From Acidobacteriota bacterium (GTDB taxonomy: Bacteria > Acidobacteriota > Terriglobia > 20CM-2-55-15): a stretch of 44,977 nt of DNA. The DNA is taken from NCBI GenBank assembly GCA_022821265.1, contig JAJEDW010000333.1, positions 1 through 44,977 on the forward strand, written 5' to 3'. Both the position numbers and the translations under genes were made by a program. Shown in pieces: positions 22,004 through 29,665 of this stretch (within the stretch, counting starts at the first letter, position 1; the number at the start of each line of letters is the position of its first letter). The notes under the pieces are model-generated. The model was not told the DNA's origin. It saw nothing but the letters and a program-made list of their open reading frames with translations, and ran no database searches.

Positions 22004-23107
22004 TCAGGGCGCCGGTTCGGAATGGACCGCGGGCGGTTCGATGCCGTTGAGGCGCCAGTTGAGGTAGTGGCCGAAGTCCACCACGACCCGCTCCATCGGC
22101 ACAAGCCGCCCCGGCACGAAGTCTCCCGTGACGCCGCGTTGAACGCGCTCGCAGATGGCCTTGTCCTCGGGCAGGAAGTCGGCCGCCGGATACGCGGCAG
22201 CGCCGACTATCCACCCGAACCACTCGCCCAATCGGCCGAGGCCCCGGGCGCCGGAGTCCTCGACGAAGCTCCCTCCGGTACGGACGGTGCAACGGTTCTG
22301 TCCGAGCGGACTTACAGCCTGCCAGAGGAAGCTGTCCCGGGTGAACACTCCGACGAATCCCGGCGGCAGGCTGATGAGCAGGTAGTCGTCCTCGCCCTTG
22401 TTCGAGCCGCCCGTGGCGGTCGCTCGGGCGGAGCCCGTGATGTAGTAGGCGTCCCGGGTGGGCGTGAACGGTTCGAGGGTCGTTGCGTGCACCCTGAAGA
22501 CGTGGTAGCTCTCCATCCCGTTCATCATCGCGACTTTCCAGTTGCACTCCCACACCTGCGTCGTCTCTTGTTGCGACAAGTGGCGGAGTCCGTTGCCCTC
22601 GCGCGATGACACGTCGGGCGCGATCGCCGCGAAGCGCTCGGCGAGCGGTTCCACGTCGGGATCGAGGCTCACGAAGACCAGCCCGTGCCAGGACTCGACC
22701 CGATAGGCCGGGAGACAGTGCGCCTGCTTGTCGATCGCGTCCTCCGGTGCGAACGGCGCCGCGATCAGCCGTCCGGCATGGTCGTAGGTCCACGCGTGGT
22801 ACGGGCACCGGATGCGTGCGGCGTTGGCCGGACCTTCGACGAGCAGCGTGCCGCGGTGGGCGCACAGGTTCGACAGGGCCGCCAGCTCTCCCGCCTGGTT
22901 TCGAACGAGCAGCACGGGCTGGTCGCCGATCACGACGGGAAGCTGGTCGCCGGGCGCGGCAAGCGCGTCCTCCATGGCCGCGAATACCCAGTCCGCGTGC
23001 CAGATCTTCTCTTTTTCGGCCGCGAGCCACTCCGGGTCGCGGTACGCGGCGGCGGGCAGCGCCCGGTTGGGGTCGAAAGCCAGTCGAGGGGCGTTCAGCT
23101 CAGTCAT
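22004..23107 (-). CDS. Rieske non-heme iron oxygenase, alpha subunit
   Basis: This 367-residue aromatic-ring-hydroxylating-type oxygenase has an N-terminal Rieske domain with 2Fe-2S ligands C82 and H84 (LCAHRG) and C101 and H104 (CPYHAW). The C-terminal catalytic domain has the mononuclear iron ligands in ESYHVFRVH (about residues 196-204; two His) and an Asp in LPEDKAICERVQRG. All metal ligands are present. No beta subunit, ferredoxin or reductase gene is nearby, which fits single-subunit oxygenases that act on quaternary ammonium, steroid or aromatic substrates. The substrate cannot be assigned. Start ATG 23107 (complement). Confidence 0.92.
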   Translation of the reverse strand: MTELNAPRLAFDPNRALPAAAYRDPEWLAAEKEKIWHADWVFAAMEDALAAPGDQLPVVIGDQPVLLVRNQAGELAALSNLCAHRGTLLVEGPANAARIRCPYHAWTYDHAGRLIAAPFAPEDAIDKQAHCLPAYRVESWHGLVFVSLDPDVEPLAERFAAIAPDVSSREGNGLRHLSQQETTQVWECNWKVAMMNGMESYHVFRVHATTLEPFTPTRDAYYITGSARATATGGSNKGEDDYLLISLPPGFVGVFTRDSFLWQAVSPLGQNRCTVRTGGSFVEDSGARGLGRLGEWFGWIVGAAAYPAADFLPEDKAICERVQRGVTGDFVPGRLVPMERVVVDFGHYLNWRLNGIEPPAVHSEPAP

Positions 23108-23361
23108 CCTGTGATCCAGTCAATTGGCGTCGGAGGCGTTCCGTCGCGAGCGAGGACAGCTTCCGTTCGGGTTGCGGGCGTGTGACTGTCGTCAGTGCGA
23201 AGCACAGACTCGCATCGAGGGAGACCCGGCGGACACTCTGGGACATTCGTGCATCATACTTTGCCTTGGACAGCCGGAATGCGCGGGTGTGGCACGCCGT
23301 GGTCGCGCACTGGGCCAGGATCCGAATCAAGGCCAGACTTGGCGCCAAGACCGCCGGGAGC

Positions 23362-23387
23362 TCGTCGAGGTCGTTCGTCGAGGTCGT
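23362..23387 (+). repeat. Perfect 13-base tandem duplication
   Basis: TCGTCGAGGTCGT occurs twice head to tail (23362-23374 and 23375-23387), ending two bases before a -35-like element at 23390. It lies in a 735-base stretch without a convincing gene. It might be a double binding site for a regulator of the adjacent promoter, or a chance duplication. Confidence 0.6.
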
Positions 23388-23389
23388 TC

Positions 23390-23418
23390 TTGAACCGATC
23401 GCGGTTCGTGGCTATATT
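23390..23418 (+). promoter_or_regulatory. Promoter-like element in the large intergenic region
   Basis: TTGAAC (23390-23395) and TATATT (23413-23418) are separated by exactly 17 bases; the expected start is about 23425. The nearest downstream plus-strand gene is the outer-membrane protein at 23843, more than 400 bases away, with a hairpin in between. Confidence 0.5.
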
Positions 23419-23430
23419 GTGACCTACACC

Positions 23431-23486
23431 CCTTGCGGTTTCGATCGCAGGGCGCGGGGCCTCTTCGGAGGCCCTTGCTGTTTGTT
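23431..23486 (+). ncRNA. Candidate short structured RNA ending in a UUCG terminator hairpin
   Basis: Hairpin 1 is CCTTGCG (23431-23437) with CGCAGGG (23446-23452; one G-U). Hairpin 2 is GGGCCTC-TTCG-GAGGCCC (23457-23474), a perfect 7-pair stem with the extra-stable UUCG loop, followed by TTGCTGTTTGTT. With the promoter at 23390-23418 the transcript would be about 60 bases. It could be a small RNA or an attenuated leader. The rest of the 23108-23842 interval shows nothing else convincing; a weak minus-strand frame ending at 23424 is discounted. Confidence 0.35.
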
Positions 23487-23842
23487 GGGCGGACGGCGAT
23501 GCGTACGTTCGTCCATGTAGTCGGGTTCCATGTACGGGCTCCACTCGCACAGCCGGCGGAAGGGCGGCGCACGGTAGAGGTAATCCGGACCGAGGAAAGC
23601 GACCTGCGGACCGGTTCGCAGGCCAGGAACGTCAGGTAGACAATACATCCGCCGGAAGCCCCGGGGTCTCATGACGCGTTGTGGACAGCATGTCCCGCGT
23701 CCGTTGCGAAGACCCGTTCCCTCCAAACCATGCTTTCGCAAGGCTGTCCGGCGATCGCGGGGCCCCGGGTGGTGTGCGACGCGGACCATGCGCACGACGG
23801 GCCGGTTTGCCGGCCCTCGCGCCGTTCCCATATGCTGAGCGG

Positions 23843-24796
23843 ATGAAATCGGCGAATACGAGATGTCGGGTGCGGTTCTGGGTGGTCTGTGTCGGCGCGG
23901 GCGTCTGCGTGCTCGGATCGGCAGGCAACGCCGCGGCGCAGGAAAACCGGTCCGGGTTCTACGTCGGCCTCGAGATGGGGGCGCCGTTCCCTTCCGCCGT
24001 CGACTCGACGGTCACCGGAGTCAGCCACCCGACGCGGTGCGACCGGCTCCTCTATCCGGCCTCCATCAGCCCGCCGGACGACGCGGCGTGCCGCGATAAC
24101 ACGCCGGCGGTGATGGCCGCCAACACGCTTGCCCCGGACCCCGGTTTCTCGAGCGGCGTCACCTTCGGCTACATGGCGGGCGGTCCGCGCTTCGAGGTGG
24201 AGTACCTGAACCGCTACCAGGGGGACGATGTCCAACCCCTCGGCGGCGCCGAGAGCGCGGTCGTGGCGGACAAGAACACCGAGTGGTCCCGCGACGCGCC
24301 GCTCGAGGAGTGGATCGGGGACTACCACGCGCATCAGGTCCTCGCCAACGTGTACTACGACTTCCTGAGCGATTCGTCCTGGACGCCGTATGTCGGCGCC
24401 GGCGTCGGCGGGTCCGCGACCGAGGTGAGCTACTACACGCAGGTCACGCGGAAACCGGAGGCCGAGTACCTGCAGATCGAATTCGACCCCGACTGGCCGG
24501 AGGCCGCCAAGCGCGCCGCCGCGGGCACCACCAGCATCCTCGACGCCAAGGCGGACGGTACGGTCTTCGGCTTTCAACTGCTGGCCGGTCTCGACTACGC
24601 GTGGACCGAGCGTACGTCACTGGGCGGGAAGGCGCGCTGGAGCCGCTTCGGCGACGTCTCCGACGAAGTGACGTGGACCCAGGTCCGCGGCCACGCCCCG
24701 GTCCGGGCGGACGGCGTGACCCCTCTGGACAGCACGCTGGAGTTCGGCGGCATCGGCTACTGGGCCGTCACGTTCACCTTGAAGCATCGCTTCTGA
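23843..24796 (+). CDS. Outer-membrane beta-barrel protein (OmpA/OmpW-like porin fold)
   Basis: This 317-residue protein has a signal peptide (about 1-31, ending GNAAAQ). After it comes GFYVGLEMGAPFP, the usual first strand of small outer-membrane barrels, then alternating amphipathic strands (FGYMAGGPRFEVEYLNRY, WTPYVGAGVGG, FGFQLLAGLDYAW) and a final strand ending in Phe (TFTLKHRF), the BAM recognition signature. Long extracellular-type insertions (residues ~50-90 and ~195-235) distinguish it from OmpW. The ATG at 23843 is selected because it starts the signal peptide. The ligand is unknown. Indicates a Gram-negative host. Confidence 0.85.
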   Translation: MKSANTRCRVRFWVVCVGAGVCVLGSAGNAAAQENRSGFYVGLEMGAPFPSAVDSTVTGVSHPTRCDRLLYPASISPPDDAACRDNTPAVMAANTLAPDPGFSSGVTFGYMAGGPRFEVEYLNRYQGDDVQPLGGAESAVVADKNTEWSRDAPLEEWIGDYHAHQVLANVYYDFLSDSSWTPYVGAGVGGSATEVSYYTQVTRKPEAEYLQIEFDPDWPEAAKRAAAGTTSILDAKADGTVFGFQLLAGLDYAWTERTSLGGKARWSRFGDVSDEVTWTQVRGHAPVRADGVTPLDSTLEFGGIGYWAVTFTLKHRF

Positions 24797-24821
24797 CGGA
24801 TCGTCCGCGGCGGAGCCGTGA

Positions 24822-24841
24822 AGTCTGCTCAGAAGCAGACT
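24822..24841. terminator. Hairpin between convergent genes
   Basis: AGTCTGCT (24822-24829) and AGCAGACT (24834-24841) form a perfect 8-pair stem with the tetraloop CAGA, in the 60-base gap between the convergent barrel protein (ends 24796) and the hypothetical gene (ends 24857). No clear T-tract on either side; a bidirectional terminator is plausible. Confidence 0.5.
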
Positions 24842-24856
24842 CGCGGTCGATACGTC

Positions 24857-25174
24857 CTATTCGACGACGAAATCCCGCCGATCCCGGTACAGGCGCGCCC
24901 GGTTGATGATGTAGTCCTCCGCGCCGTCGAAGTCCATGTCGGCGCAAGGGGTCATCACCCAGTACTTGTGCTCGCCGATGAAGAGATACGTCGACGATCG
25001 GCCGTAGAACCGGCCTTCGACGCCTTCGCCGTTCGTGAGGCGCGCGCAGATGGCGTCCATCAGGGGGCGCTGGCCGTCGCGCCGGACGAAGACGTATTCG
25101 TGCGGCCACGTCTCTCGCCACGTGACCGCCTCGCGCCAGGGCGCGCGCTCGATCAGTTCCGGAAGAGTCGGCAT
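24857..25174 (-). CDS. Hypothetical protein (105 aa)
   Basis: I do not recognise a named family. The protein is soluble, 105 residues, rich in aromatic and charged residues: WREAVTWRETWPHEYVFVRR, LMDAICARLTNGEGVEGRFY, YLFIGEHKYWVMTP, and the end YRDRRDFVVE. The compact conserved-looking pattern with a well-defined start (MPTLPELIERA) suggests a real globular domain. No signal peptide. It is convergent with the outer-membrane barrel gene and divergent from the YwaF-like gene across about 207 bases, in which I see no strong signal. Confidence 0.7.
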   Translation of the reverse strand: MPTLPELIERAPWREAVTWRETWPHEYVFVRRDGQRPLMDAICARLTNGEGVEGRFYGRSSTYLFIGEHKYWVMTPCADMDFDGAEDYIINRARLYRDRRDFVVE

Positions 25175-25381
25175 ACCGGCGACACGAACGGACCGCGCGG
25201 CTCCCGGGGCGTTCCGCGATTCGATCCGATTCTCTCCTGTCGATTCTAGTGTACGGGGCCGACCGGCCGCGACGGGTTGTCTCGAACATTCCGCGTGAGG
25301 CGGGTGGACATCGGCGACCCTCCGAACCCATGATGAGCGAGGGGCCGGCCCCATCGGCCGACCGCCGACCGTGAGGGGCGC

Positions 25382-26122
25382 GTGTTCGAGTTCTTTTCGC
25401 CGCATTTCGACGGGGAGCCGTTCGGACTGTTCGGCGCGGCGCACATCATCGCGATCGCCGTCATCGCCGCGGCCGCGCTGGCGCTGATCCGCGCGGGCCG
25501 GAACGGGGGCGCGGGGCTGAGGCGGCGCGTCAGGCTCGCTTTGGCCCTGGCTCTCCTGCTGGACGAGTCGGGATGGCATGTGTGGAATCTGGCGGCGGGC
25601 TCCTGGACGCTTCAGCGAATGCTGCCGCTGCACCTTTGCAGCGCCATGGTGTGGATCACGGCAGTGACGCTCCTTCTCGAAAAGCGTTCGTTGTATCCGC
25701 TGCTCTACTTCCTGGGCGTCGCGGGCGCGGTTCAGGCGCTGATCACGCCCGACATGGGCGAGTACGGTGTCGCGCATTACCGTTTCTTTCAGACCATGCT
25801 TTCGCACGGCCTGGTCGTGACCGCGGGGCTGTGGGTCGTCTCCGTCGAGGGCTGGCGGCCGACCCTCCCGTCGCTGGGGGCCGTGATTGCCGGGCTGAAC
25901 GCCTACGGGTTGGTCGTTCTGTGGATCAACCTGCGCATCGGGAGCAACTACCTCTACGTGGCCGCGAAGCCGGAGAGCGCTTCCGTGATGGACTTCTTTC
26001 CGGAGTGGCCCGCGTACCTGTGGATTCTGGAAGGGATCGTTCTCGTGGTCTTGCCGCTGATGTACCTGCCGTTTCGAAATGACGGGCGCGGCGAGCGGAT
26101 CACCGGAACGCCTGCACCTTGA
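25382..26122 (+). CDS. TIGR02206/YwaF-family integral membrane protein
   Basis: This 246-residue polytopic inner-membrane protein has six to seven hydrophobic segments. The family pattern is clear: N-terminal FSPHFDGEPFGLFGAAHIIA, LPLHLCSAMVWITAVTLLLE, the FLGVAGAVQALITPDMG loop, and YRFFQTMLSHG. Function in this family is unknown; some members are noted near cell-envelope genes. The start is GTG 25382 with GAGG upstream, since the conserved FEFFSPHF begins immediately. Its 3' end overlaps the end of the convergent antitoxin-like gene by about 23 bases. Confidence 0.85.
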   Translation: MFEFFSPHFDGEPFGLFGAAHIIAIAVIAAAALALIRAGRNGGAGLRRRVRLALALALLLDESGWHVWNLAAGSWTLQRMLPLHLCSAMVWITAVTLLLEKRSLYPLLYFLGVAGAVQALITPDMGEYGVAHYRFFQTMLSHGLVVTAGLWVVSVEGWRPTLPSLGAVIAGLNAYGLVVLWINLRIGSNYLYVAAKPESASVMDFFPEWPAYLWILEGIVLVVLPLMYLPFRNDGRGERITGTPAP

Positions 26123-26417
26123 GGTGCAGGCCCTCGCGTTCCTGAAGGCGGCCGATGATCTCGAACAGGTTCCGGGCCTGTGGATTGCCATGCGGGCCGA
26201 GCATTCGCATCAGGCTCTTGGAAGGTTTGGCGGTCAATTCGCCGAGTTTCCTGAAGCCGATGGTGGCGTTGATGTAGTCGCGGAGGATCGCCTTGCCCGT
26301 TTCCACCTCGCCGGCGAGCAGGCACTCCACCGCTTCTTCGAGCAGCGCCGCGCGAAAAGCGTCGTCACGCTCGATCCGCGCTCGGACAGTCTCCTTGAAG
26401 TCACGTGTCAGTGGCAT
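26100..26417 (-). CDS. HigA-like DNA-binding antitoxin
   Basis: This 105-residue protein follows directly after a RelE/ParE-type toxin gene. Its sequence (DFKETVRARIERDDAFRAAL, GKAILRDYINATIGFRKLGE, PSKSLMRMLGPHGNPQARNL) matches the HTH antitoxins paired with COG3657-type killer proteins: a helix-turn-helix in the second half with SKSLMRMLG as recognition region. The ATG at the complement of 26415-26417 is used; TTG at 26426, overlapping the toxin stop, is an alternative. Antitoxin second in the operon is the HigBA order. It overlaps the convergent YwaF-like gene at its 3' end. Confidence 0.85.
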   Translation of the reverse strand: MPLTRDFKETVRARIERDDAFRAALLEEAVECLLAGEVETGKAILRDYINATIGFRKLGELTAKPSKSLMRMLGPHGNPQARNLFEIIGRLQEREGLHLKVQAFR

Positions 26418-26422
26418 GGTTG

Positions 26423-26752
26423 TCAACTCTCTTCCCGCTTGCGCCGGCGGTATTCCCGCCAGAGTTTCCGGGCGGCCACGACATCGCGTTGCTGACGCGC
26501 CTTCGTCCCGCCACCGAGCAGGATGATCAGTCGTTCGCCGTCCTTGCCGAAGTAGATCCGGTAACCTGGACCGTGATCGATGCGATACTCCGACACTCCC
26601 GCGCCGACGCCCTTGGCGTTCGAAAGGTTCCCCTGCTCAAGGCGCGATAGCGCAGTCGTCACCTTGGCGGCTGCGCGGGCGTCGAGCCGATCGAACCATC
26701 TCGTGAACGGGCTTCGGCCTTCAGTGTCGACGTATTGCCTGACTTCCAACAT
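26423..26752 (-). CDS. RelE/ParE-superfamily toxin (HigB-like, COG3657 killer protein)
   Basis: This 109-residue toxin belongs to the phage-derived Gp49/HigB-like group. Diagnostic segments are RSPFTRWFDRLDARAAAKVTTALSRLE-type helices (residues ~11-37; quoted in parts), GAGVSEYRIDHGPGYRIYFG, and ERLIILLGGGTKARQQRD, matching ribosome-dependent mRNA interferases. The start ATG at the complement of 26750-26752 is placed immediately downstream of a palindromic operator; an in-frame start at 26779 would lie across the operator and is less likely. Toxin-first order and overlap or near-overlap with the antitoxin are as in higBA operons. Confidence 0.87.
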   Translation of the reverse strand: MLEVRQYVDTEGRSPFTRWFDRLDARAAAKVTTALSRLEQGNLSNAKGVGAGVSEYRIDHGPGYRIYFGKDGERLIILLGGGTKARQQRDVVAARKLWREYRRRKREES

Positions 26753-26758
26753 CGAATA

Positions 26759-26778
26759 TGGTAACTCATATGTTACCA
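26759..26778 (-). promoter_or_regulatory. Palindromic operator of the HigBA-like module
   Basis: TGGTAACTCATATGTTACCA is an inverted repeat with perfect 7-base arms (26759-26765 and 26772-26778) around TCATAT, seven bases upstream of the toxin ATG. It is AT-rich relative to its surroundings and overlaps -10-like hexamers on the minus strand, the usual place for an autoregulatory antitoxin site. Confidence 0.6.
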
Positions 26779-26944
26779 ATCATGGGCGGATCGACTCTCC
26801 GGAGTTGATCCGGATTGGTGGTCGTCGCCGAGCGATGGCGCTATCGAAAGCGGAGCGGCTTGGTCGGAAGCGCCGACGAGGCGATCCCGGACTGTGTTCC
26901 AGTTGCGCGCGGCATCGGAGCCGCGAGTGTCTTTTCGTGGCGCC

Positions 26945-27844
26945 TCACCGCCCCGGCGGTTCCGGGGCGCCACCCTCGGGCGGCGGGGCCGTGCGGCACG
27001 GCGTGGGGTTGAAGTTGGCGTCGTCCGGTTCGCGCTTGAAGTGCGTGCTCGTGTAGAACGGACCGTTCAGGTAGGCCGGGTCCTCGATCACGGTCACGAC
27101 CAGCAGCCATTCGTCGCCGTTCGGGTGGGTGGGCAGCCGGTGGAAGTGCTCCGTGATCGACGCGTTCTCGCTGTAGGGGACGCCGTTCTTGCGCAGGTAT
27201 CCCTCGCGGAAGTGCGTGGTCGTGACCGTCAGCGCGCCGCCCGCGTTGAGCTGGCCGATGTCGGGCGCCGGGCCGCCGCGCGTGCCGCGGCCGCCGCCGC
27301 CCGGCGCGATCGGGCCGGTGCTGTTTCCGATCTGCGCGCGCGGGTTGCCGCCGCGCCCCTGCGGCGGACGCCGCCATTCCGCCACGGAATGGCCCTGCCA
27401 CGTCAACTCGTCGGGCGCCGCGGCCGCGTCGTCGAAGTGGAGCAGACGGGTCTGCGTGCCCGCGTCGAAGTCCAGTTCGAGCGTGTTCCCGTCGGCCCAC
27501 CCGATCCGGACGCGGCCGGGCTGGCGGATGATGCCGCCGACGCCGAACGCCTTGCACTGGAGGCCGTTCGCGTTGTCGGCGTCCAGGTCCCACGCGTCGG
27601 CCGTGCTGCGGCCCTCGCCGTTCAGCGGCACGCTTTCGAAGTCGCCGGGGCGCGGGGTCATCATGCGGTGGCGCCAGTCCTCGCTGACGACCGACACCCA
27701 GGTGCCGGTCAGGTCGATGGGCGCCGCGGCCTCGGCCGACGGCGGCGCGCCGCGCTGGGCCGCGAGCCGGGGCGTTCCGGCCGTCAGGCACAGAACGCAG
27801 GCCATGGCCGGAACCAGGGCCCGCGGACTCGTTTTGCGCTTCAC
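26945..27844 (-). CDS. Secreted protein, divergent member of the TVTTTH family
   Basis: This 299-residue protein has a signal peptide (1-28, ending GTPRLAAQ). The body starts PIDLTGTWVSVVSEDWRHRM and includes a Gly/Arg-rich low-complexity linker (about residues 155-200). Then GALTVTTTHFREGYLRKNGVPYSE-type sequence (quoted in part), ITEHFHRLP, VIEDPAYLNGPFYTS and a final Cys region match the downstream half of the protein at 28742-29665. Function unknown. It is the last gene of a five-gene minus-strand operon. Its GTG start overlaps the stop of the metallo-hydrolase gene (GTGA). Confidence 0.8.
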   Translation of the reverse strand: MKRKTSPRALVPAMACVLCLTAGTPRLAAQRGAPPSAEAAAPIDLTGTWVSVVSEDWRHRMMTPRPGDFESVPLNGEGRSTADAWDLDADNANGLQCKAFGVGGIIRQPGRVRIGWADGNTLELDFDAGTQTRLLHFDDAAAAPDELTWQGHSVAEWRRPPQGRGGNPRAQIGNSTGPIAPGGGGRGTRGGPAPDIGQLNAGGALTVTTTHFREGYLRKNGVPYSENASITEHFHRLPTHPNGDEWLLVVTVIEDPAYLNGPFYTSTHFKREPDDANFNPTPCRTAPPPEGGAPEPPGR

Positions 27845-28758
27845 TGGTCGCCTCCCTGGGCGAGGTCCCGGTAGACGGCCTCGATGAACGCGTCCCTTGA
27901 ACCGGGGCCGTCTCCGGCGTCGTAACGCGTGTCGTAATCGAGCGACGGCTCGGCGGCGCGAACCTCCTCCAACGACATGCCCTTCGCGATCATGTCCTGG
28001 ATCCGGTCGCGGACGATCACGATCATGTCGCGGTACTCGATGATGTCGGCCTCGTCGCCGATGCGTCCGTGGCCGGGTATGACGTAGGTGCCGCCGTCCT
28101 GCAGCCAGGCCGGCACGGCGATGTCCAGCATGTTGTTCAATCCGCCGATGAAGCCGTCGACGCCCCCGCCGTAGTCGGCGTCGATCACCGGGTACGTGGT
28201 CGTGATGAACAGGTCGCCCGACACCAGCACGTCCGATCCACGGAAATAGACGACGATGTCGCCGTCGGTGTGGCCGCCCGGGTGGTGGTACAGGAAGATC
28301 GCCTCGCCGTTGAAGTAGAAGTCGCGGCGGTCCTCGAAGAACGTGTTCAGCGGCCATTCCGTGATCGGCCGGTCTTCGAGCACCATCCGGGTGGGCACTT
28401 CCTCGTGCGCGATGATCGCGGCGGGGTTCCCGTTCAGCGTCACGCCGGCCTGGGACACGGTCGTGTTGCCGCCGGTGTGGTCGCGGTGCCCGTGCGTGTT
28501 GACCATCCAGCGGATCGGGCCGTCCGACAGCGTGCGGATGGCCGCCAGGACGGCGTCGGCGGTGTCCTCGCCCCCCGTGTCGACGACAAGGACGCCGTCC
28601 GGACCCACCTGAACGGCGATGTTCGACGCCGCGCCCGCCAGCAGGTAGACGTTGCCCTGGACGTGGAACGTCTCGATCCCCGACTCCTGGGCCGCCAGCG
28701 TGGCCGTGGCCGCGAAGAGGCCGGCGGCGGCGACGCCTCGGCTAATCGCCGTTCGCAT
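27841..28758 (-). CDS. Exported metallo-beta-lactamase-fold hydrolase
   Basis: This 305-residue periplasmic protein has a signal peptide (1-23, ending TLAAQ) and a complete MBL active site. Zinc motif HxHxDH appears as NTHGHRDHTGGN (about residue 90), with later ligands in YHHPGGHTDGD (His), VSGDLFI (Asp) and IPGHGR (His). Related exported MBL proteins often occur with PQQ dehydrogenases. The substrate is not evident. ATG at the complement of 28756-28758 is preferred; a TTG six codons earlier is possible. It overlaps the upstream gene by 17 bases and the downstream gene by four, so all are co-translated. Confidence 0.9.
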   Translation of the reverse strand: MRTAISRGVAAAGLFAATATLAAQESGIETFHVQGNVYLLAGAASNIAVQVGPDGVLVVDTGGEDTADAVLAAIRTLSDGPIRWMVNTHGHRDHTGGNTTVSQAGVTLNGNPAAIIAHEEVPTRMVLEDRPITEWPLNTFFEDRRDFYFNGEAIFLYHHPGGHTDGDIVVYFRGSDVLVSGDLFITTTYPVIDADYGGGVDGFIGGLNNMLDIAVPAWLQDGGTYVIPGHGRIGDEADIIEYRDMIVIVRDRIQDMIAKGMSLEEVRAAEPSLDYDTRYDAGDGPGSRDAFIEAVYRDLAQGGDQ

Positions 28759-29665
28759 CGTCCACCATTTCTTCAATCCGGGGCATGTACTCCGGGTACG
28801 TCGACGGCGCGCCGCCGAAGACGGCCTCGAACGGCGTCCCGAAGAGCCGGGCCCACTCGTCGAGGAACGGGTTCTCGCCGGGCAGGTAGTGCGGCACCTG
28901 GTGGCGCGGCTGGGGCACCTCCATCACGTACTCGCAGTTGTAGAGCCAGTTCCGGTTGCCGCGCTCAATCAGCTCGAACTCCTGGCTGTTGACGTAGGGC
29001 TCGGTCAGGTACACCGGATCGGTGATGATCAGCGTCTGCGTGAGCAGGTTTCCGTTCCGGACGTAGTGCTCCACCACCGTGGTCCGGTCGCTGGAGGGCA
29101 GTCCGCTGCGCCGGTAGAACTCCTTCTTGATGTGCGTCGTCGTCACGGTCAGGACGTCGCCGTTCCACACGCCGGTCGAGAACCCGGCGAACGTGTGCGG
29201 GGCGTACTCGGGCGGATGCGGCCGTCCGTCCATCCAGATCGTGCGCGACTGCATGTAGGTGCCGATGTAGACCTGGTAGGCGATGATCTCCTGCGTCTGC
29301 GGGTGCTTCTCCTCCCAGATCCGGAACTGCAGCGGCCCGCGGTAGATGTGCGGCAGGCTGTAGGGCTGGCACTGGTGCTCCAGGACGTTGACCCGCGTCA
29401 CGTCCCAGGCCTCGGCGTAGCGGCGCGCGGCGTCGTTGATCGGCACGCCCGTGAAGTCGCCGTTGACGTCGCCGGGCACCCGGTCGTCGAAGTCCTCGTG
29501 ATACCGGCCGGCCCATTCCCCGGTGATGTTGATCTGCGCCGCGGCCGGGATGGCCGCCGCCAGGGCGCACGCCGCGGCGATGGATCGGAACGCCCGGCAC
29601 GCCCGCCTTCGACCGGAGCGGGCGCGTCGGCCGGTCTCCAATCCGCCCGGTCTAGTCGAGATCAT
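28742..29665 (-). CDS. Secreted protein of the uncharacterised GxWxGDxLxVxTTH family
   Basis: This 307-residue protein has a long basic N-terminus (to about residue 27) and then a hydrophobic signal segment ending AIPAAAQ. The body has INITGEWAGRYHEDF, IWMDGRPHPP, STGVWNGDVLTVTTTHIKKE, RTTVVEHYVR, IITDPVYLTEP and NCEYVMEV. It shares motif order with the proteins at 17204, 29652 and 26945. The function is unknown. Its ATG overlaps the end of the upstream paralogue by 14 bases and its end overlaps the metallo-hydrolase start, implying coordinated production. Confidence 0.82.
   Translation of the reverse strand: MISTRPGGLETGRRARSGRRRACRAFRSIAAACALAAAIPAAAQINITGEWAGRYHEDFDDRVPGDVNGDFTGVPINDAARRYAEAWDVTRVNVLEHQCQPYSLPHIYRGPLQFRIWEEKHPQTQEIIAYQVYIGTYMQSRTIWMDGRPHPPEYAPHTFAGFSTGVWNGDVLTVTTTHIKKEFYRRSGLPSSDRTTVVEHYVRNGNLLTQTLIITDPVYLTEPYVNSQEFELIERGNRNWLYNCEYVMEVPQPRHQVPHYLPGENPFLDEWARLFGTPFEAVFGGAPSTYPEYMPRIEEMVDDANGD

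Noticed and set aside
23100-23348. An 82-codon minus-strand frame just upstream of the Rieske gene
   Set aside because: No ribosome site, no recognisable fold and an unusual composition; more likely part of the leader of the Rieske gene.
23425-23490. Possible tRNA in the intergenic region because of a TTTCGAT sequence resembling a T-loop
   Set aside because: No acceptor stem, D-arm or anticodon stem can be built around it; the hairpins fit a short RNA with a terminator better.
23424-23831. A 135-codon minus-strand frame with a coherent-looking tail (YRAPPFRRLCEWSPYMEPDY)
   Set aside because: No good start, no ribosome site, mixed composition, and it runs across the UUCG hairpin. Could be a relic, but support is too weak to annotate.
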